Below are positions 53,490-62,766 of a stretch of 64,000 bases of DNA, piece after piece. Positions within the stretch are counted from its first letter, which is position 1. Every line of letters begins with the position of its first letter. Position numbers and translations under genes: made by a program. Source of the DNA: an uncultured beta proteobacterium (GTDB taxonomy: Bacteria; Pseudomonadota; Gammaproteobacteria; Burkholderiales; Burkholderiaceae_C); NCBI GenBank assembly GCA_903830985.1, contig CAIKVZ010000240.1, positions 1 to 64,000 of the forward strand, given 5' to 3'. The notes beneath the pieces were generated by a model that saw nothing but the letters and a program-made list of their open reading frames with translations, had not been told where the DNA came from and searched no databases.

Positions 53490-53944
53490 CCCCTGGGCGC
53501 GAGGCCAAGGGACCTGCGCCGCGCTTGTGGGGCGGCTTGCCTGCGGGGGCGACCGTGCTGGTGGACACGGCACCGTTTATCTTCCTGCTGGAAGGGCACC
53601 CGAAATTCGCCGATCAATTCACCGGATTGTTTGAAGCAGCGCAAGACGGCGAGTTGCACATCGCCCTGTCCACCATCACGCTGGCGGAGGTGCTCACCGG
53701 GCCGTTCAAGGCCGGGCAGGCGGCGCTGGCCAAGCGCTATGAAAAGGCCTTGCAGCAATACAACGTGATTCCGGTGTCAGCGACGATTGCCGCGTTGGCC
53801 GCTCAAATGCGCGTCACTTATCGCCTGAAATTGCCGGACGCGATTCAACTGGCAAGCGCCCTGGACATCGGCGCTGCCGCGCTCGTCACGCACGATCGGG
53901 ACTTCTCACGCGTGACGGGCATCGACATCCTGACCGCTGGTTGA
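53486..53944 (+). CDS. PIN-domain ribonuclease toxin (VapC-like)
   Basis: This 152-residue protein has a GTG start overlapping the antitoxin stop. PIN-domain acidic residues are seen in VLVDTAPFIFLLE (Asp near 27), TLAEVLTGP (Glu), LKLPDAIQLASAL (Asp) and THDRDF (Asp), a full set for Mg-dependent RNA cleavage. The first 20 residues (PGREAKGPAPRLWGG) are unusual and may not be translated if an internal start is used. Its stop lies only 4 bases from the end of the convergent ileS gene. Confidence 0.83.
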   Translation: MTPGREAKGPAPRLWGGLPAGATVLVDTAPFIFLLEGHPKFADQFTGLFEAAQDGELHIALSTITLAEVLTGPFKAGQAALAKRYEKALQQYNVIPVSATIAALAAQMRVTYRLKLPDAIQLASALDIGAAALVTHDRDFSRVTGIDILTAG

Positions 53945-53948
53945 GCCT

Positions 53949-56786
53949 TTAGGCATACGCCCGGACCTCGCCCTCACCATACAGGTTGGTCACGCAGCGC
54001 CCGCAGATCGTCGGATGCGCCGGATCCACGCCCACGTCGTCACAGTAGTGCCAGCAGCGTTCGCATTTCACGTCTTCCGAAGCGGCAACACTGATGGCCT
54101 GCGTGTTGCCCGCGACCAGGGTCAGGGCCGACGTGATGAAGACGAACTTCAGGTCACCGCCCAGGCTGGACAGCAGGGCATGGTCTTCGGGTCCGGCCGT
54201 GAGCGTCACCCTGGCTTGCAAGGAGGATCCCACCAGGCCGCCGGCGCGCAGGGTCTCGATCTCCTTGTTCACCTGCTCGCGAACAGTGCGGATGCGGCTC
54301 CATTTGGCAAGCAGGGCCTCGTCGGCGGCCGTCGCGTCGGGGTAGGACCAGTAGGTCTCCATGAAGATGGATTCGGCGCTGCCCAGCAGCGGCCAGGCCT
54401 CCTCGGCGGTGAAGCTCAGAAACGGCGCGATCTGGCGCACGAAGCCCTGCGTGATCTGCCATAGCGCCGTCTGCGCGCTGCGCCGCGCCAGTGACTTGGG
54501 AGCGGTGGTGTAGAGCCGGTCCTTGAGCACGTCCAGGTAAAACGCGCCCAGGTCTTCGCTGCAATACACCTGCAGCTTGGCCACCACAGGGTGGAACTCG
54601 TAGACCTCGTAATGCGCCAGCACCTCGGCCTGCATCTGCGCGGCGCGCGCCAGCGCGTAGCGGTCGATCTCCAGCAGTTGCGCGGCGGGAACGGCGTCCT
54701 GGGACGGATCGAAGTCGCTGATGTTGGCGAGCAGGAACTTCAGCGTGTTGCGCATGCGCCGGTAGGTGTCGACCACGCGCGCCAGGATCTTGGCGTCGAT
54801 CCCCAAGTCGCCGGAGTAGTCGGTGGCGGCGCACCACAGGCGGATGATCTCGGCGCCCATCTTGTCGCTCACCTCCTGCGGCGCGACCACATTGCCCTCG
54901 CTCTTGCTCATCTTGCGGCCTTTGCCATCGACGACAAAGCCGTGCGTCAACAGGCCGCGGTAGGGCGCGCGGTCGTACATGGCGCAGGCCGTGAGCAGGG
55001 AGGAGTGGAACCAGCCACGGTGCTGGTCATGGCCTTCCAGGTAGAGATCGGCCTCGGGGCCGCTGGCGTGCCCGCTGCCGGCGTGCGAGCCCTTGAGCAC
55101 GGTGGTGTGTGTGGTGCCGGAGTCGAACCACACTTCCAGGATGTCGGTGCTCTTGGTGTAATGTTCCGCGTCGGCCGCGCCGATGATGCTCTCGGCGCTG
55201 GCCTTGCTCCACGCTTCGATGCCGCCCTGTTGCACCATGTCGGCAGCCTGGTCCATGATCTCCAGGGTGCGCGGGTGCAGTTCGCCCGAGTCCTTGTGCA
55301 GGAAGAAGGGCACCGGCACGCCCCAACTGCGCTGGCGGCTGATGCACCAGTCGGGGCGGTTCGCGATCATGTCGCGCAGTCGCGTGCGGCCGTTCTCCGG
55401 GAAGAAATCGGTCTGTGAAATGGCGTCGAGTGCCAGCTGGCGCAGTGTTTTTGCGGCCTTGTCCTTGGTGAAAACGCCCACGCCCTCGTCCATGCGCACA
55501 AACCATTGCGCCGCTGCGCGGTAGATCACCGGCGTCTTGTGGCGCCAGCAGTGCGGGTAGCTGTGCGTGATGGTGCTGGTGGCGAACAAGCGGTCGGCCG
55601 CGCCCAGCGCCTCGATGATGATGGGGCAGGCCTTCCAGATGTTCAGGCCGCCGAACAGCGGCAGCTCGGGCGCGTACTGGCCGTTGCCCTGCACCGGGTT
55701 CAGGATGTCGTCGTACTTCATGCCGTGCGCCACGCAGGAGTTGAAATCCTCCACGCCATAGGCGGGTGCCGAATGCACGATGCCGGTGCCGTCCTCGGCC
55801 GTGGCGTAGTCGGCCAGATAGACCGGGCTGAGCCGGTCAAAGCCTGCGTCCACATGGGCCAGCGGGTGTCTGAAGTTCAGACCGCCCAGGCGTTCGCCCA
55901 GGGTGGTGGCCAGCACCGTGCCTTCAATGCCGTAACGCTCCAGACACTTCTCCACCAGCACGCTGGCCAGTACCAGCAGGCCGCGCGGCGTTTGCACCAG
56001 GGAATAGTCCAGGTCCGGGTTCAGGTTCAGCGCCTGGTTCGCGGGGATGGTCCAGGCGGTGGTGGTCCAGATCACGGCGAATGCCGGTTGTTCAATGGAT
56101 GCCAAGCCAAAGGCGGTGGCAAGCTTCTCGGGCTCGGCGCACAGAAAGGCCACGTCCAGGGTCTGCGACTTCTTGTCGGCGTATTCGATCTCGAACTCGG
56201 CCAGCGAGGAGCCGCAGTCGAAGCACCAGTAGACGGGCTTCAGTCCCCGGTACACGAAGCCGCGCTCCACCACGCGCTTGAAGGCGCGGATTTCATTCGC
56301 CTCGGTCTCGAATTCCATGGTGCGGTAGGGCTTTTCCCACAGGCCCAGCACGCCCAGGCGCTTGAAATCGCTGCGCTGCTGGTCGATCTGCTCGGTGGCA
56401 AAGGCGCGGCTCTTGGCCTGCATTTCGTCGCGCGGCAGTTTGCGCCCGAACAGCTTTTCGATGGCATTCTCGATCGGCAGGCCGTGGCAGTCCCAGCCCG
56501 GGATGTAGGCTGCGTCCATGCCTTTGAGCTGGCGCGCCTTGACGATCATGTCCTTGAGGATCTTGTTGGCCGCGTGGCCGATGTGGATCTTGCCGTTGGC
56601 GTAGGGCGGGCCGTCGTGCAGGATGAACTTGGGCGCACCGGCGCGCGCCGCACGCAGTTTCTGGTAGATGCCCTTGTCCTCCCATTCCTTGACCCAGCCA
56701 GGTTCGCGCTTGGGCAGATCGCCGCGCATCGGGAAGGGTGTGTCGGGCAGGTTCAGGGTGCTGCGGTAATCGGTCTTGTCGGTCAT
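53949..56786 (-). CDS. ileS: Isoleucyl-tRNA synthetase
   Basis: This 945-residue class I synthetase has the HIGH motif in [16 protein letters not shown] (about 60), an editing domain (about 200-400), KMSKSEGN (about 610) and an anticodon-binding helical domain. The C-terminal zinc finger [13 protein letters not shown] with [10 protein letters not shown] completes it. It charges tRNA-Ile in the cytosol. Length and motifs are normal. ribF lies 149 bp upstream on the same strand. The expected downstream lspA is displaced about 6 kb. Confidence 0.97.
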   Translation of the reverse strand: MTDKTDYRSTLNLPDTPFPMRGDLPKREPGWVKEWEDKGIYQKLRAARAGAPKFILHDGPPYANGKIHIGHAANKILKDMIVKARQLKGMDAAYIPGWDCHGLPIENAIEKLFGRKLPRDEMQAKSRAFATEQIDQQRSDFKRLGVLGLWEKPYRTMEFETEANEIRAFKRVVERGFVYRGLKPVYWCFDCGSSLAEFEIEYADKKSQTLDVAFLCAEPEKLATAFGLASIEQPAFAVIWTTTAWTIPANQALNLNPDLDYSLVQTPRGLLVLASVLVEKCLERYGIEGTVLATTLGERLGGLNFRHPLAHVDAGFDRLSPVYLADYATAEDGTGIVHSAPAYGVEDFNSCVAHGMKYDDILNPVQGNGQYAPELPLFGGLNIWKACPIIIEALGAADRLFATSTITHSYPHCWRHKTPVIYRAAAQWFVRMDEGVGVFTKDKAAKTLRQLALDAISQTDFFPENGRTRLRDMIANRPDWCISRQRSWGVPVPFFLHKDSGELHPRTLEIMDQAADMVQQGGIEAWSKASAESIIGAADAEHYTKSTDILEVWFDSGTTHTTVLKGSHAGSGHASGPEADLYLEGHDQHRGWFHSSLLTACAMYDRAPYRGLLTHGFVVDGKGRKMSKSEGNVVAPQEVSDKMGAEIIRLWCAATDYSGDLGIDAKILARVVDTYRRMRNTLKFLLANISDFDPSQDAVPAAQLLEIDRYALARAAQMQAEVLAHYEVYEFHPVVAKLQVYCSEDLGAFYLDVLKDRLYTTAPKSLARRSAQTALWQITQGFVRQIAPFLSFTAEEAWPLLGSAESIFMETYWSYPDATAADEALLAKWSRIRTVREQVNKEIETLRAGGLVGSSLQARVTLTAGPEDHALLSSLGGDLKFVFITSALTLVAGNTQAISVAASEDVKCERCWHYCDDVGVDPAHPTICGRCVTNLYGEGEVRAYA

Positions 56787-56821
56787 GGAAATATCTTCTT
56801 GGGTGCGTTTACAGGCTCAGC

Positions 56822-56841
56822 CCGAACCGTGAGAGGTTCGG
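56822..56841. repeat. Hairpin in the ribF-ileS gap
   Basis: CCGAACC (56822-56828) and GGTTCGG (56835-56841) form a perfect 7-bp stem with a six-base loop, about 36 bases before the ileS start on the minus strand. No T run follows, so it is not a standard terminator. It could affect ileS translation or mRNA processing. The rest of the 149-bp gap shows nothing recognisable. Confidence 0.5.
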
Positions 56842-56935
56842 TGCCGCAGATCAGGCTGGATGCTCGGGGGAATCGCCGCCACTTTCGAATTCCCGGCGCT
56901 GTATGGGGTGCTCGACCCGGGGCAGCGCAAGAGCT

Positions 56936-57946
56936 TCAAATTCGGTCGCGCGTGGTCTGGCGATGGGTCTGGGCGTGCAGCGAACTGAAATAGCTGCGGG
57001 CGTCGGCGCAATCGCGCGCGATACCGCGCGTCAGCGCCTCGAGCCCGTCGTACTTCAATTCGTCGTGCAGTTTGTGCAGCAGTTCCACGCGGATGATTTT
57101 ACCGTAGGCCCCCTCGTCGCCCAGTGCCTCAGGCCAGTCCAGGCAATGCGTCTCCAGCAGCACGCGCCCGCCGTTCACGTCGTTGGCGTCCAGCGAAGGC
57201 CGGATACCCAGATTCGCCACACCGGGCAGCGGCTCCGACGACAAACCGTGCACGCGCACGGCAAAGATCCCGCTTGCCGCCGGTTTCCAATGGGAAAAGC
57301 GCAGGTTCAGCGTGCGGCAGCCCAGCGTGCGCCCAAGTTTTCGGCCGTGCACCACATGGCCGCTGATGCTGTAGGGCCGTCCCAGCAGTCGCTCTGCGTC
57401 GAGCATGCGGCCCTGGTTCAGGGCATCGCGCACGGCCGAACTGGAAACCCGCAAGCCATGCACCTCGTAGCTGTTCATGCGTGCCACGTCAAAGCCCAGG
57501 GTCTGACCGGCCGCGTCCAGCATGGCGTAGTCGCCGGCGCGGCGCGCGCCAAAGCGGAAGTCGTCGCCCACCAGCACGTAGCGCGCGCCGACGCCGCGCA
57601 GCAACACGTCGTCGATGAAAGCCTGGGGCGAGAGCGCGCACAGGCGCGCGTCAAAGGGCAGGACGACGCACTGATCAGCGCCGCAACGCTGCAATTCAGT
57701 GAGCTTGTCGCGCAGCGTGGCAATGCGTGCTGGTGCCAGGTCCGGCTGCCGGTTGATGGCGGCAAAGTAGTCGCGCGGATGCGGCTCGAAGGTCATGACG
57801 CAACTGGGCACGCCACGGTGCCTGGCCTCGCTGTTGAGCAGTGCCAGCATGGCCTGATGGCCACGGTGCACGCCGTCGAAGTTGCCTATCGTCAGCGCGC
57901 AGGCCGCAGCGATGTCGGGATGGTGAAAGCCGCGGAAAATTTGCAT
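56936..57946 (-). CDS. ribF: Bifunctional riboflavin kinase/FAD synthetase
   Basis: This 336-residue enzyme has an N-terminal nucleotidyltransferase (FAD synthetase) domain with IGNFDGVHRGHQ (about 22-33) and VGDDFRFGARRAGD, and a C-terminal riboflavin kinase domain with GHVVHGRKLGRTLGCRTLNL and GVANLGIRPS. It converts riboflavin to FMN and FAD. It lies upstream of ileS as in most proteobacteria. The last 20 residues (HAQTHRQTTRDRI) are a variable tail. It is divergent from the HNH gene. Confidence 0.95.
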   Translation of the reverse strand: MQIFRGFHHPDIAAACALTIGNFDGVHRGHQAMLALLNSEARHRGVPSCVMTFEPHPRDYFAAINRQPDLAPARIATLRDKLTELQRCGADQCVVLPFDARLCALSPQAFIDDVLLRGVGARYVLVGDDFRFGARRAGDYAMLDAAGQTLGFDVARMNSYEVHGLRVSSSAVRDALNQGRMLDAERLLGRPYSISGHVVHGRKLGRTLGCRTLNLRFSHWKPAASGIFAVRVHGLSSEPLPGVANLGIRPSLDANDVNGGRVLLETHCLDWPEALGDEGAYGKIIRVELLHKLHDELKYDGLEALTRGIARDCADARSYFSSLHAQTHRQTTRDRI

Positions 57947-58096
57947 GGGTCAACTGGTTCGTTGCAGGCCACCGGCCTGGGTCCTGCCCGGCATGCCGAA
58001 GTGACACACAAAGCAGGTATATTGTGCCTTTGCGACCAGCCCCCTGGCATGGGCTGGCCCCGAGTGAGTGACGTTTGTTGTTTATCGGAGCCTGCA

Positions 58097-58654
58097 TTGA
58101 AAGTCCTGAAGCTGTCTGCCCAAGGTTTGCCCCAGTCCTGGATCACGCTGGAACAGGCGGTGATCCACTACGCCGCGCAGGATGTGCGCTGGGAGATGGG
58201 CGTCGAAGTGGCGGTTTTTCGCGGCGGGCACAACGCCCTGACGGGCGAGCAGTCGATCATCACCGTGAACAGCATCATCGGCACCCGGGGTGTTCCCGGC
58301 ATCAACCCCTTTCACCTCAAGCCCAGCCTGACCAATGCCAAGCTGTTTGCGCGGGACCGCAAACTGTGCGCCTACTGCGGCGACCTGTTCGACGACGAAG
58401 ACCTGACGCGCGAGCACATCATCCCGTTTGCACAGCAGGGTGTGGACACCTGGATGAACGTGGTCACGGCGTGCCGCGCCTGCAACCACCGCAAGAGCCA
58501 CCGCACGCCCGAGCAGGCCAAAATGCCGTTGCTGTACACGCCCTATGTGCCCAGCCTGTGGGAGGATTTCATCCTGCGCAACCGGCGCATCCTGGCCGAT
58601 CAGATGGGCTTTTTAATGGCGCATGTGCCGCGCACCTCGCGGCTTGTCGCCTGA
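58097..58654 (+). CDS. HNH endonuclease
   Basis: This 185-residue protein has an HNH nuclease core: zinc-binding CAYCG (about residue 91), DLTREHIIPFAQQG with the catalytic His, and CRACNHRKSHRTPEQA. The N-terminal 75 residues carry a beta-rich domain seen in stand-alone chromosomal HNH proteins of Burkholderiales. A TTG start at 58097 is chosen because CGGAG lies 6 bases upstream and it gives the expected (M)KVLKLSAQGLPQSW start; an ATG at 58049 has no ribosome site. The role is unknown; no modification methylase or phage gene is nearby. Confidence 0.82.
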   Translation: MKVLKLSAQGLPQSWITLEQAVIHYAAQDVRWEMGVEVAVFRGGHNALTGEQSIITVNSIIGTRGVPGINPFHLKPSLTNAKLFARDRKLCAYCGDLFDDEDLTREHIIPFAQQGVDTWMNVVTACRACNHRKSHRTPEQAKMPLLYTPYVPSLWEDFILRNRRILADQMGFLMAHVPRTSRLVA

Positions 58655-58698
58655 CTTACCCTTCGGGCCAATTCGTCCCAGCCAGTCCTGACCCGACC

Positions 58699-59229
58699 TC
58701 AGCGCAGGGCGTCGATGCTGCCGGCAAAGGCCTGTACCTGCTGCCAATCGGTGAAGTCGATCACCGCCTTGGGATCGGTGGGCCCCTGCGTCATGCGCAT
58801 GATCAAGCGGATCATGAAGCGGTCAAAAAAGCCGTAGCGAGGGTAGTCGAGCTTGCCGGCAAACACACCCAGCAGTTTCGGTTTCCAGCTGATCTGGCGC
58901 AGGAACTTGATCAGGTAGGGGTTGGTTGCAGGCGTGTTCTTTTCCGGCTTGCGCGCCACGATGTTCACGCTGAAAAAAGCGCTGGGCTTGCTCTCCAGCA
59001 GCGCCTGATGGCGCGTTATGAATTGCGCAACGAGGGGTTGATGTTTGCCGTAGCGGATGCTCGCGCCGATCACGATCTTGTCGAATCCCGCCAGGTCGAG
59101 CGCATCGGCTTGCGCCAGGGGCAGCACCTGCACGCTGTGGCCCAACTGCTCCAGCACCTGCTGCTGGCGCGCGCAGATCTTGGGCGTATGGCCGTCGGTG
59201 GTGGCGTAGGCGATGAGGATGCGGCTCAT
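58699..59229 (-). CDS. hemG: Flavodoxin-domain protoporphyrinogen IX dehydrogenase (HemG-like)
   Basis: This 176-residue flavodoxin-fold protein starts MSRILIAYATTDGHTPKIC, with the FMN phosphate loop in ATTDGHT. IVIGASIRYGKHQP, NPYLIKFLRQ and FAGKLDYPRYGFFDRFMIRLIM are typical of HemG, which oxidises protoporphyrinogen IX with menaquinone or ubiquinone in heme synthesis. The start at 59229 matches the flavodoxin beta-1 strand; the longer frame is rejected. A generic flavodoxin role remains possible. Confidence 0.82.
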   Translation of the reverse strand: MSRILIAYATTDGHTPKICARQQQVLEQLGHSVQVLPLAQADALDLAGFDKIVIGASIRYGKHQPLVAQFITRHQALLESKPSAFFSVNIVARKPEKNTPATNPYLIKFLRQISWKPKLLGVFAGKLDYPRYGFFDRFMIRLIMRMTQGPTDPKAVIDFTDWQQVQAFAGSIDALR

Positions 59230-59245
59230 GTCGGCATCTCGGTGT

Positions 59246-60055
<810 letters not shown>

Positions 60056-60064
60056 GGTCCGATC

Positions 60065-61036
60065 TTAATCAACCTGCGCGCCCGAGGCCTTGACGACCTT
60101 TTCGTACTTGGCCAGTTCGCTCTTCATGAAAGCGCCAAACTGCTCGGGTGTACTCGCCACCGGCTCGGCCATGAGGTTGGCGAAACGCGCCTGGGTCTCG
60201 GGCGCATTCAGCGCCGCGACGAAAGCCTGGTTGAGCCGATTCAAGATCTCCTTCGGCGTGGCGGCGGGAACGACCAGCCCCCACCAGGTGTCGACCTCGA
60301 AGCCTGGCAGGGCTTCGTTCACGCAGGGCACGTCCGGCAACACCGCGCTGCGTTTCGCCGTGGTCACGGCCAACGCCTTGAGCTTGCCGGATTTGATGTT
60401 GGCGGAAGCCGCAGCCAGGTTGTCGAAATTGAAGTCCACCTGCGCGCTGAGCAGGGCGAGCTGCGCCGGGCTGGCGCCGTTGTAGGGAATGTGCACGGCA
60501 AAGATGCCGGCCTTGGCTTTGAACATTTCGCCCGCCAGATGCCCGGCACTGCCGTTGCCGCCGCTGCCGTAGTTGAGCTTGCCGGGGTTGGCGCGGGCAT
60601 AGGCAATGAGGTCGGCCAAGGTGTTGATCCTGAGCCTGCGCGCAGTCTCGGCGTTGAGCACCAGCACATTGGGTACGCGCACCATCTGCGTCACGGGCGC
60701 AAAGTCGGTCGCCGCGTTGAACGGCATCTTGCGGTACAGCCAGGGGTTGATGGCGTGGGTGGCCACGGCGGCAATGCCCAGGGTGGTGCCATCCGGCGCG
60801 GACTTGGCCACCAGGTCGACGCCGATGTTGCCGCCACCACCGGGCTTGTTCTCGATGATGACGGTGCCCAGGCTGCCTTTAACGCGCTCGGCCAGGATGC
60901 GCGCCGTGATGTCGATCGGACCGCCGGGTCCGTAGGGAACGATGATGCGTATCAGCTTGCCTGAAGAGGCCGGTTGAGCCAGGGCCAGGGTGCAGCACAG
61001 GGCCAACAGCGCGAGGAGAAAGCAGTTTCGATTCAT
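60065..61036 (-). CDS. Bug-type tripartite tricarboxylate transporter receptor
   Basis: This 323-residue periplasmic binding protein has a Sec signal peptide (about 1-21, LALLALCCTLALAQ). Family marks are RIIVPYGPGGPIDITARIL, VIIENKPGGGGNIG and a bound-ligand Asp in FDNLAAASANIKSGKLKALA. Bug proteins bind carboxylates; they are expanded in Bordetella and Comamonadaceae, often as orphans without TctA/TctB as here. The ATG at 61036 is chosen over an upstream TTG. Confidence 0.9.
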   Translation of the reverse strand: MNRNCFLLALLALCCTLALAQPASSGKLIRIIVPYGPGGPIDITARILAERVKGSLGTVIIENKPGGGGNIGVDLVAKSAPDGTTLGIAAVATHAINPWLYRKMPFNAATDFAPVTQMVRVPNVLVLNAETARRLRINTLADLIAYARANPGKLNYGSGGNGSAGHLAGEMFKAKAGIFAVHIPYNGASPAQLALLSAQVDFNFDNLAAASANIKSGKLKALAVTTAKRSAVLPDVPCVNEALPGFEVDTWWGLVVPAATPKEILNRLNQAFVAALNAPETQARFANLMAEPVASTPEQFGAFMKSELAKYEKVVKASGAQVD

Positions 61037-61104
61037 CTTCTGATTGTGCAAGCAAAAACGCGAGGTTTCGCGGATGGCAGGATGGGTTCGGGCAAAGGTC
61101 CGCG

Positions 61105-62010
61105 CTACCGCTCCAGCAGGTGCCGTGGGTCAGGCACGTGCAGTTCGCTCAGACGAAAGAAGAGCCGTAGCGCGTCGAAATCCTTGCGCTGTGCCGGTTG
61201 CATGCGTTCCCAGTAGGCGTGCAGTGCCTGGCGATGCCCAGGGGACAGGCTTGAACTTTTCAAGGACGTCACAGCCACCATGAAAGGGATACCAAAGGTC
61301 TTGCGCAGTCGGGCCGATGCAACGGTCGACTGCAAAACCGGGAGAAGATTCTGAAAATCCTCGCCGCGAAACGCGGCGCGCAGCGAGTTTTCATAATCAT
61401 CGGCCAGAAACTGGCCAAGCCCCTGGACGCGTTCGCGCACGAAGTACCTGATCGTCGAAGTGCGTTTTAGCGCCGCGAAATCCATCAGGTGAATCGCACC
61501 GCCAGGCCGGGTGACGCGGGCCATTTCCTCGAAACAGCGCTGCAGCAAATCCAGGTCGGGCAGGTGGTGCAGGGCCAAAGTGGACATCACGAGGTCCACC
61601 GATTGATCGCCCAGCGAAGTCAAATTTGTGATGTCGCCGCGGATGAAGCTGAGGTTGTTCAGCCCGCGCTCGGCACGAAGTTCCTCGGCCCAGCGCAGCA
61701 TTTCGGGCGACAGATCGACGCCGATAAACTCGGCCTGCGGGTTGATCTCGGCCAGCGCCACCAGCAGGTTGGCAGGACCACAGGCGAGGTCCAGCACTTT
61801 CATTCCAGGGCGAATGGCGCCGCACAGCAGCAGCAGGTTTAACAGGTAGACCGAGGAACCATGACCGTCGACCAAACCGGCGTCCCGGTATTCGCGCACG
61901 TTTTCCGGGTTTTCCATGACCAGATCCGGTTCCGGTATGCGTTTGCCTTGATAGTGGCGCGCGAACGATTCGGCCAGGACATGGGCAACCAGCATGATTT
62001 CATTCCGCAT
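61105..62010 (-). CDS. SAM-dependent methyltransferase
   Basis: This 301-residue class I methyltransferase has the SAM-binding motif VLDLACGPANLLVAL (about residue 78), GVDLSPEMLRWAEEL and a motif II/III region STLALHHLPDLDLLQRC with VTRPGGAIHLMDFA. A 65-residue N-terminal extension precedes the Rossmann core. The ATG at 62010 is used; a TTG 8 codons upstream is possible. With a second methyltransferase and a glycosyltransferase on the same strand it probably decorates a small molecule or lipid. Acceptor is unknown. Confidence 0.82.
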   Translation of the reverse strand: MRNEIMLVAHVLAESFARHYQGKRIPEPDLVMENPENVREYRDAGLVDGHGSSVYLLNLLLLCGAIRPGMKVLDLACGPANLLVALAEINPQAEFIGVDLSPEMLRWAEELRAERGLNNLSFIRGDITNLTSLGDQSVDLVMSTLALHHLPDLDLLQRCFEEMARVTRPGGAIHLMDFAALKRTSTIRYFVRERVQGLGQFLADDYENSLRAAFRGEDFQNLLPVLQSTVASARLRKTFGIPFMVAVTSLKSSSLSPGHRQALHAYWERMQPAQRKDFDALRLFFRLSELHVPDPRHLLER

Positions 62011-62061
62011 GGTCTCTTCGTCAGAACAAGGCAAGATGATCCAGAGTAATTTCGATCAATG

Positions 62062-62766
62062 CTACGCAGAAGTGGCGGTCTTCTTGCGTACCACCAATTC
62101 GTAGCAATTGCCTGAGACTTCTTCCCGCAGGATTTCGAAACCTGCTTTCAGGATTCGGTTGCGCACATCGGACTCCTCATAGGGCGTCACCAGAATGCCC
62201 TTGCGGATGCCCCAGTCGTTGATGCGCTGGGCGATCGATCGCCAGGGCCAGCGTCCCCGGGGGTACAGCAGCACGTTGGCCGCCAGCGTCCCACCCGGCT
62301 TGAGGACCCTGTGCATTTCCTGCAACGCTGCATTCACCTGTGGCAGGCAGTGGATCGCATTGGCAATGTTGACGGTGTCGAAGGCGTCGCCCTCGAAAGG
62401 CATGGCAGCGGCATCCGCATGCAGGAAGCGCATACCCGCTTGGCCTCGAAAGCGTTTCATGGCGCCTGCCAACATCGCCTCGGCATAATCGACACCGACG
62501 ATATCGACCCTGGGCAGCCCCTTCCAGGCTCGCCAGCGCAGAATCATCTCAAGCAGGGTCCCAGTACCGCAGGCCACCTCCAGATGTCGCGTTCCCAGGT
62601 TCGCGCCAAACAGCCGGATTTGTCGGGTCAAGCTGCTGTTGTAGGCGAAGGTCAGTATGAAGAAGCCGCGCAGGTCGTACCACCAGGGTTCTGACTTGTA
62701 AGCCGCCGCGATTTCTTCGGCGGATTTTGCTTCTGCATGCTTTCTTTCATCAGGTTTTGTCGCCAT
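62062..62766 (-). CDS. SAM-dependent methyltransferase (UbiE/Methyltransf_11-like)
   Basis: This 234-residue class I methyltransferase has HLEVACGTGTLLEM (motif I), VDIVGVDYAEAMLAGA, DAAAMPFEGDAFDTV and the family LHRVLKPGGTL-like EMHRVLKPGGTLAANV. It resembles ubiquinone- and menaquinone-type methyltransferases, but the partner genes argue for another lipid or polyketide-like acceptor. The start at 62766 overlaps the glycosyltransferase stop by 17 bases, so the two are translated together; an upstream ATG at 62784 is possible. Confidence 0.8.
   Translation of the reverse strand: MATKPDERKHAEAKSAEEIAAAYKSEPWWYDLRGFFILTFAYNSSLTRQIRLFGANLGTRHLEVACGTGTLLEMILRWRAWKGLPRVDIVGVDYAEAMLAGAMKRFRGQAGMRFLHADAAAMPFEGDAFDTVNIANAIHCLPQVNAALQEMHRVLKPGGTLAANVLLYPRGRWPWRSIAQRINDWGIRKGILVTPYEESDVRNRILKAGFEILREEVSGNCYELVVRKKTATSA

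Noticed and set aside
56787-56935. Possible T-box or riboswitch in front of ileS
   Set aside because: Only a simple 7-bp hairpin is present, with no T-box sequence or anti-terminator, and T-boxes are not expected in proteobacteria.
56738-58048. Open frame upstream of and in phase with the HNH gene
   Set aside because: It runs antisense to ribF and only happens to stay open; HNH homologous sequence begins near 58097.
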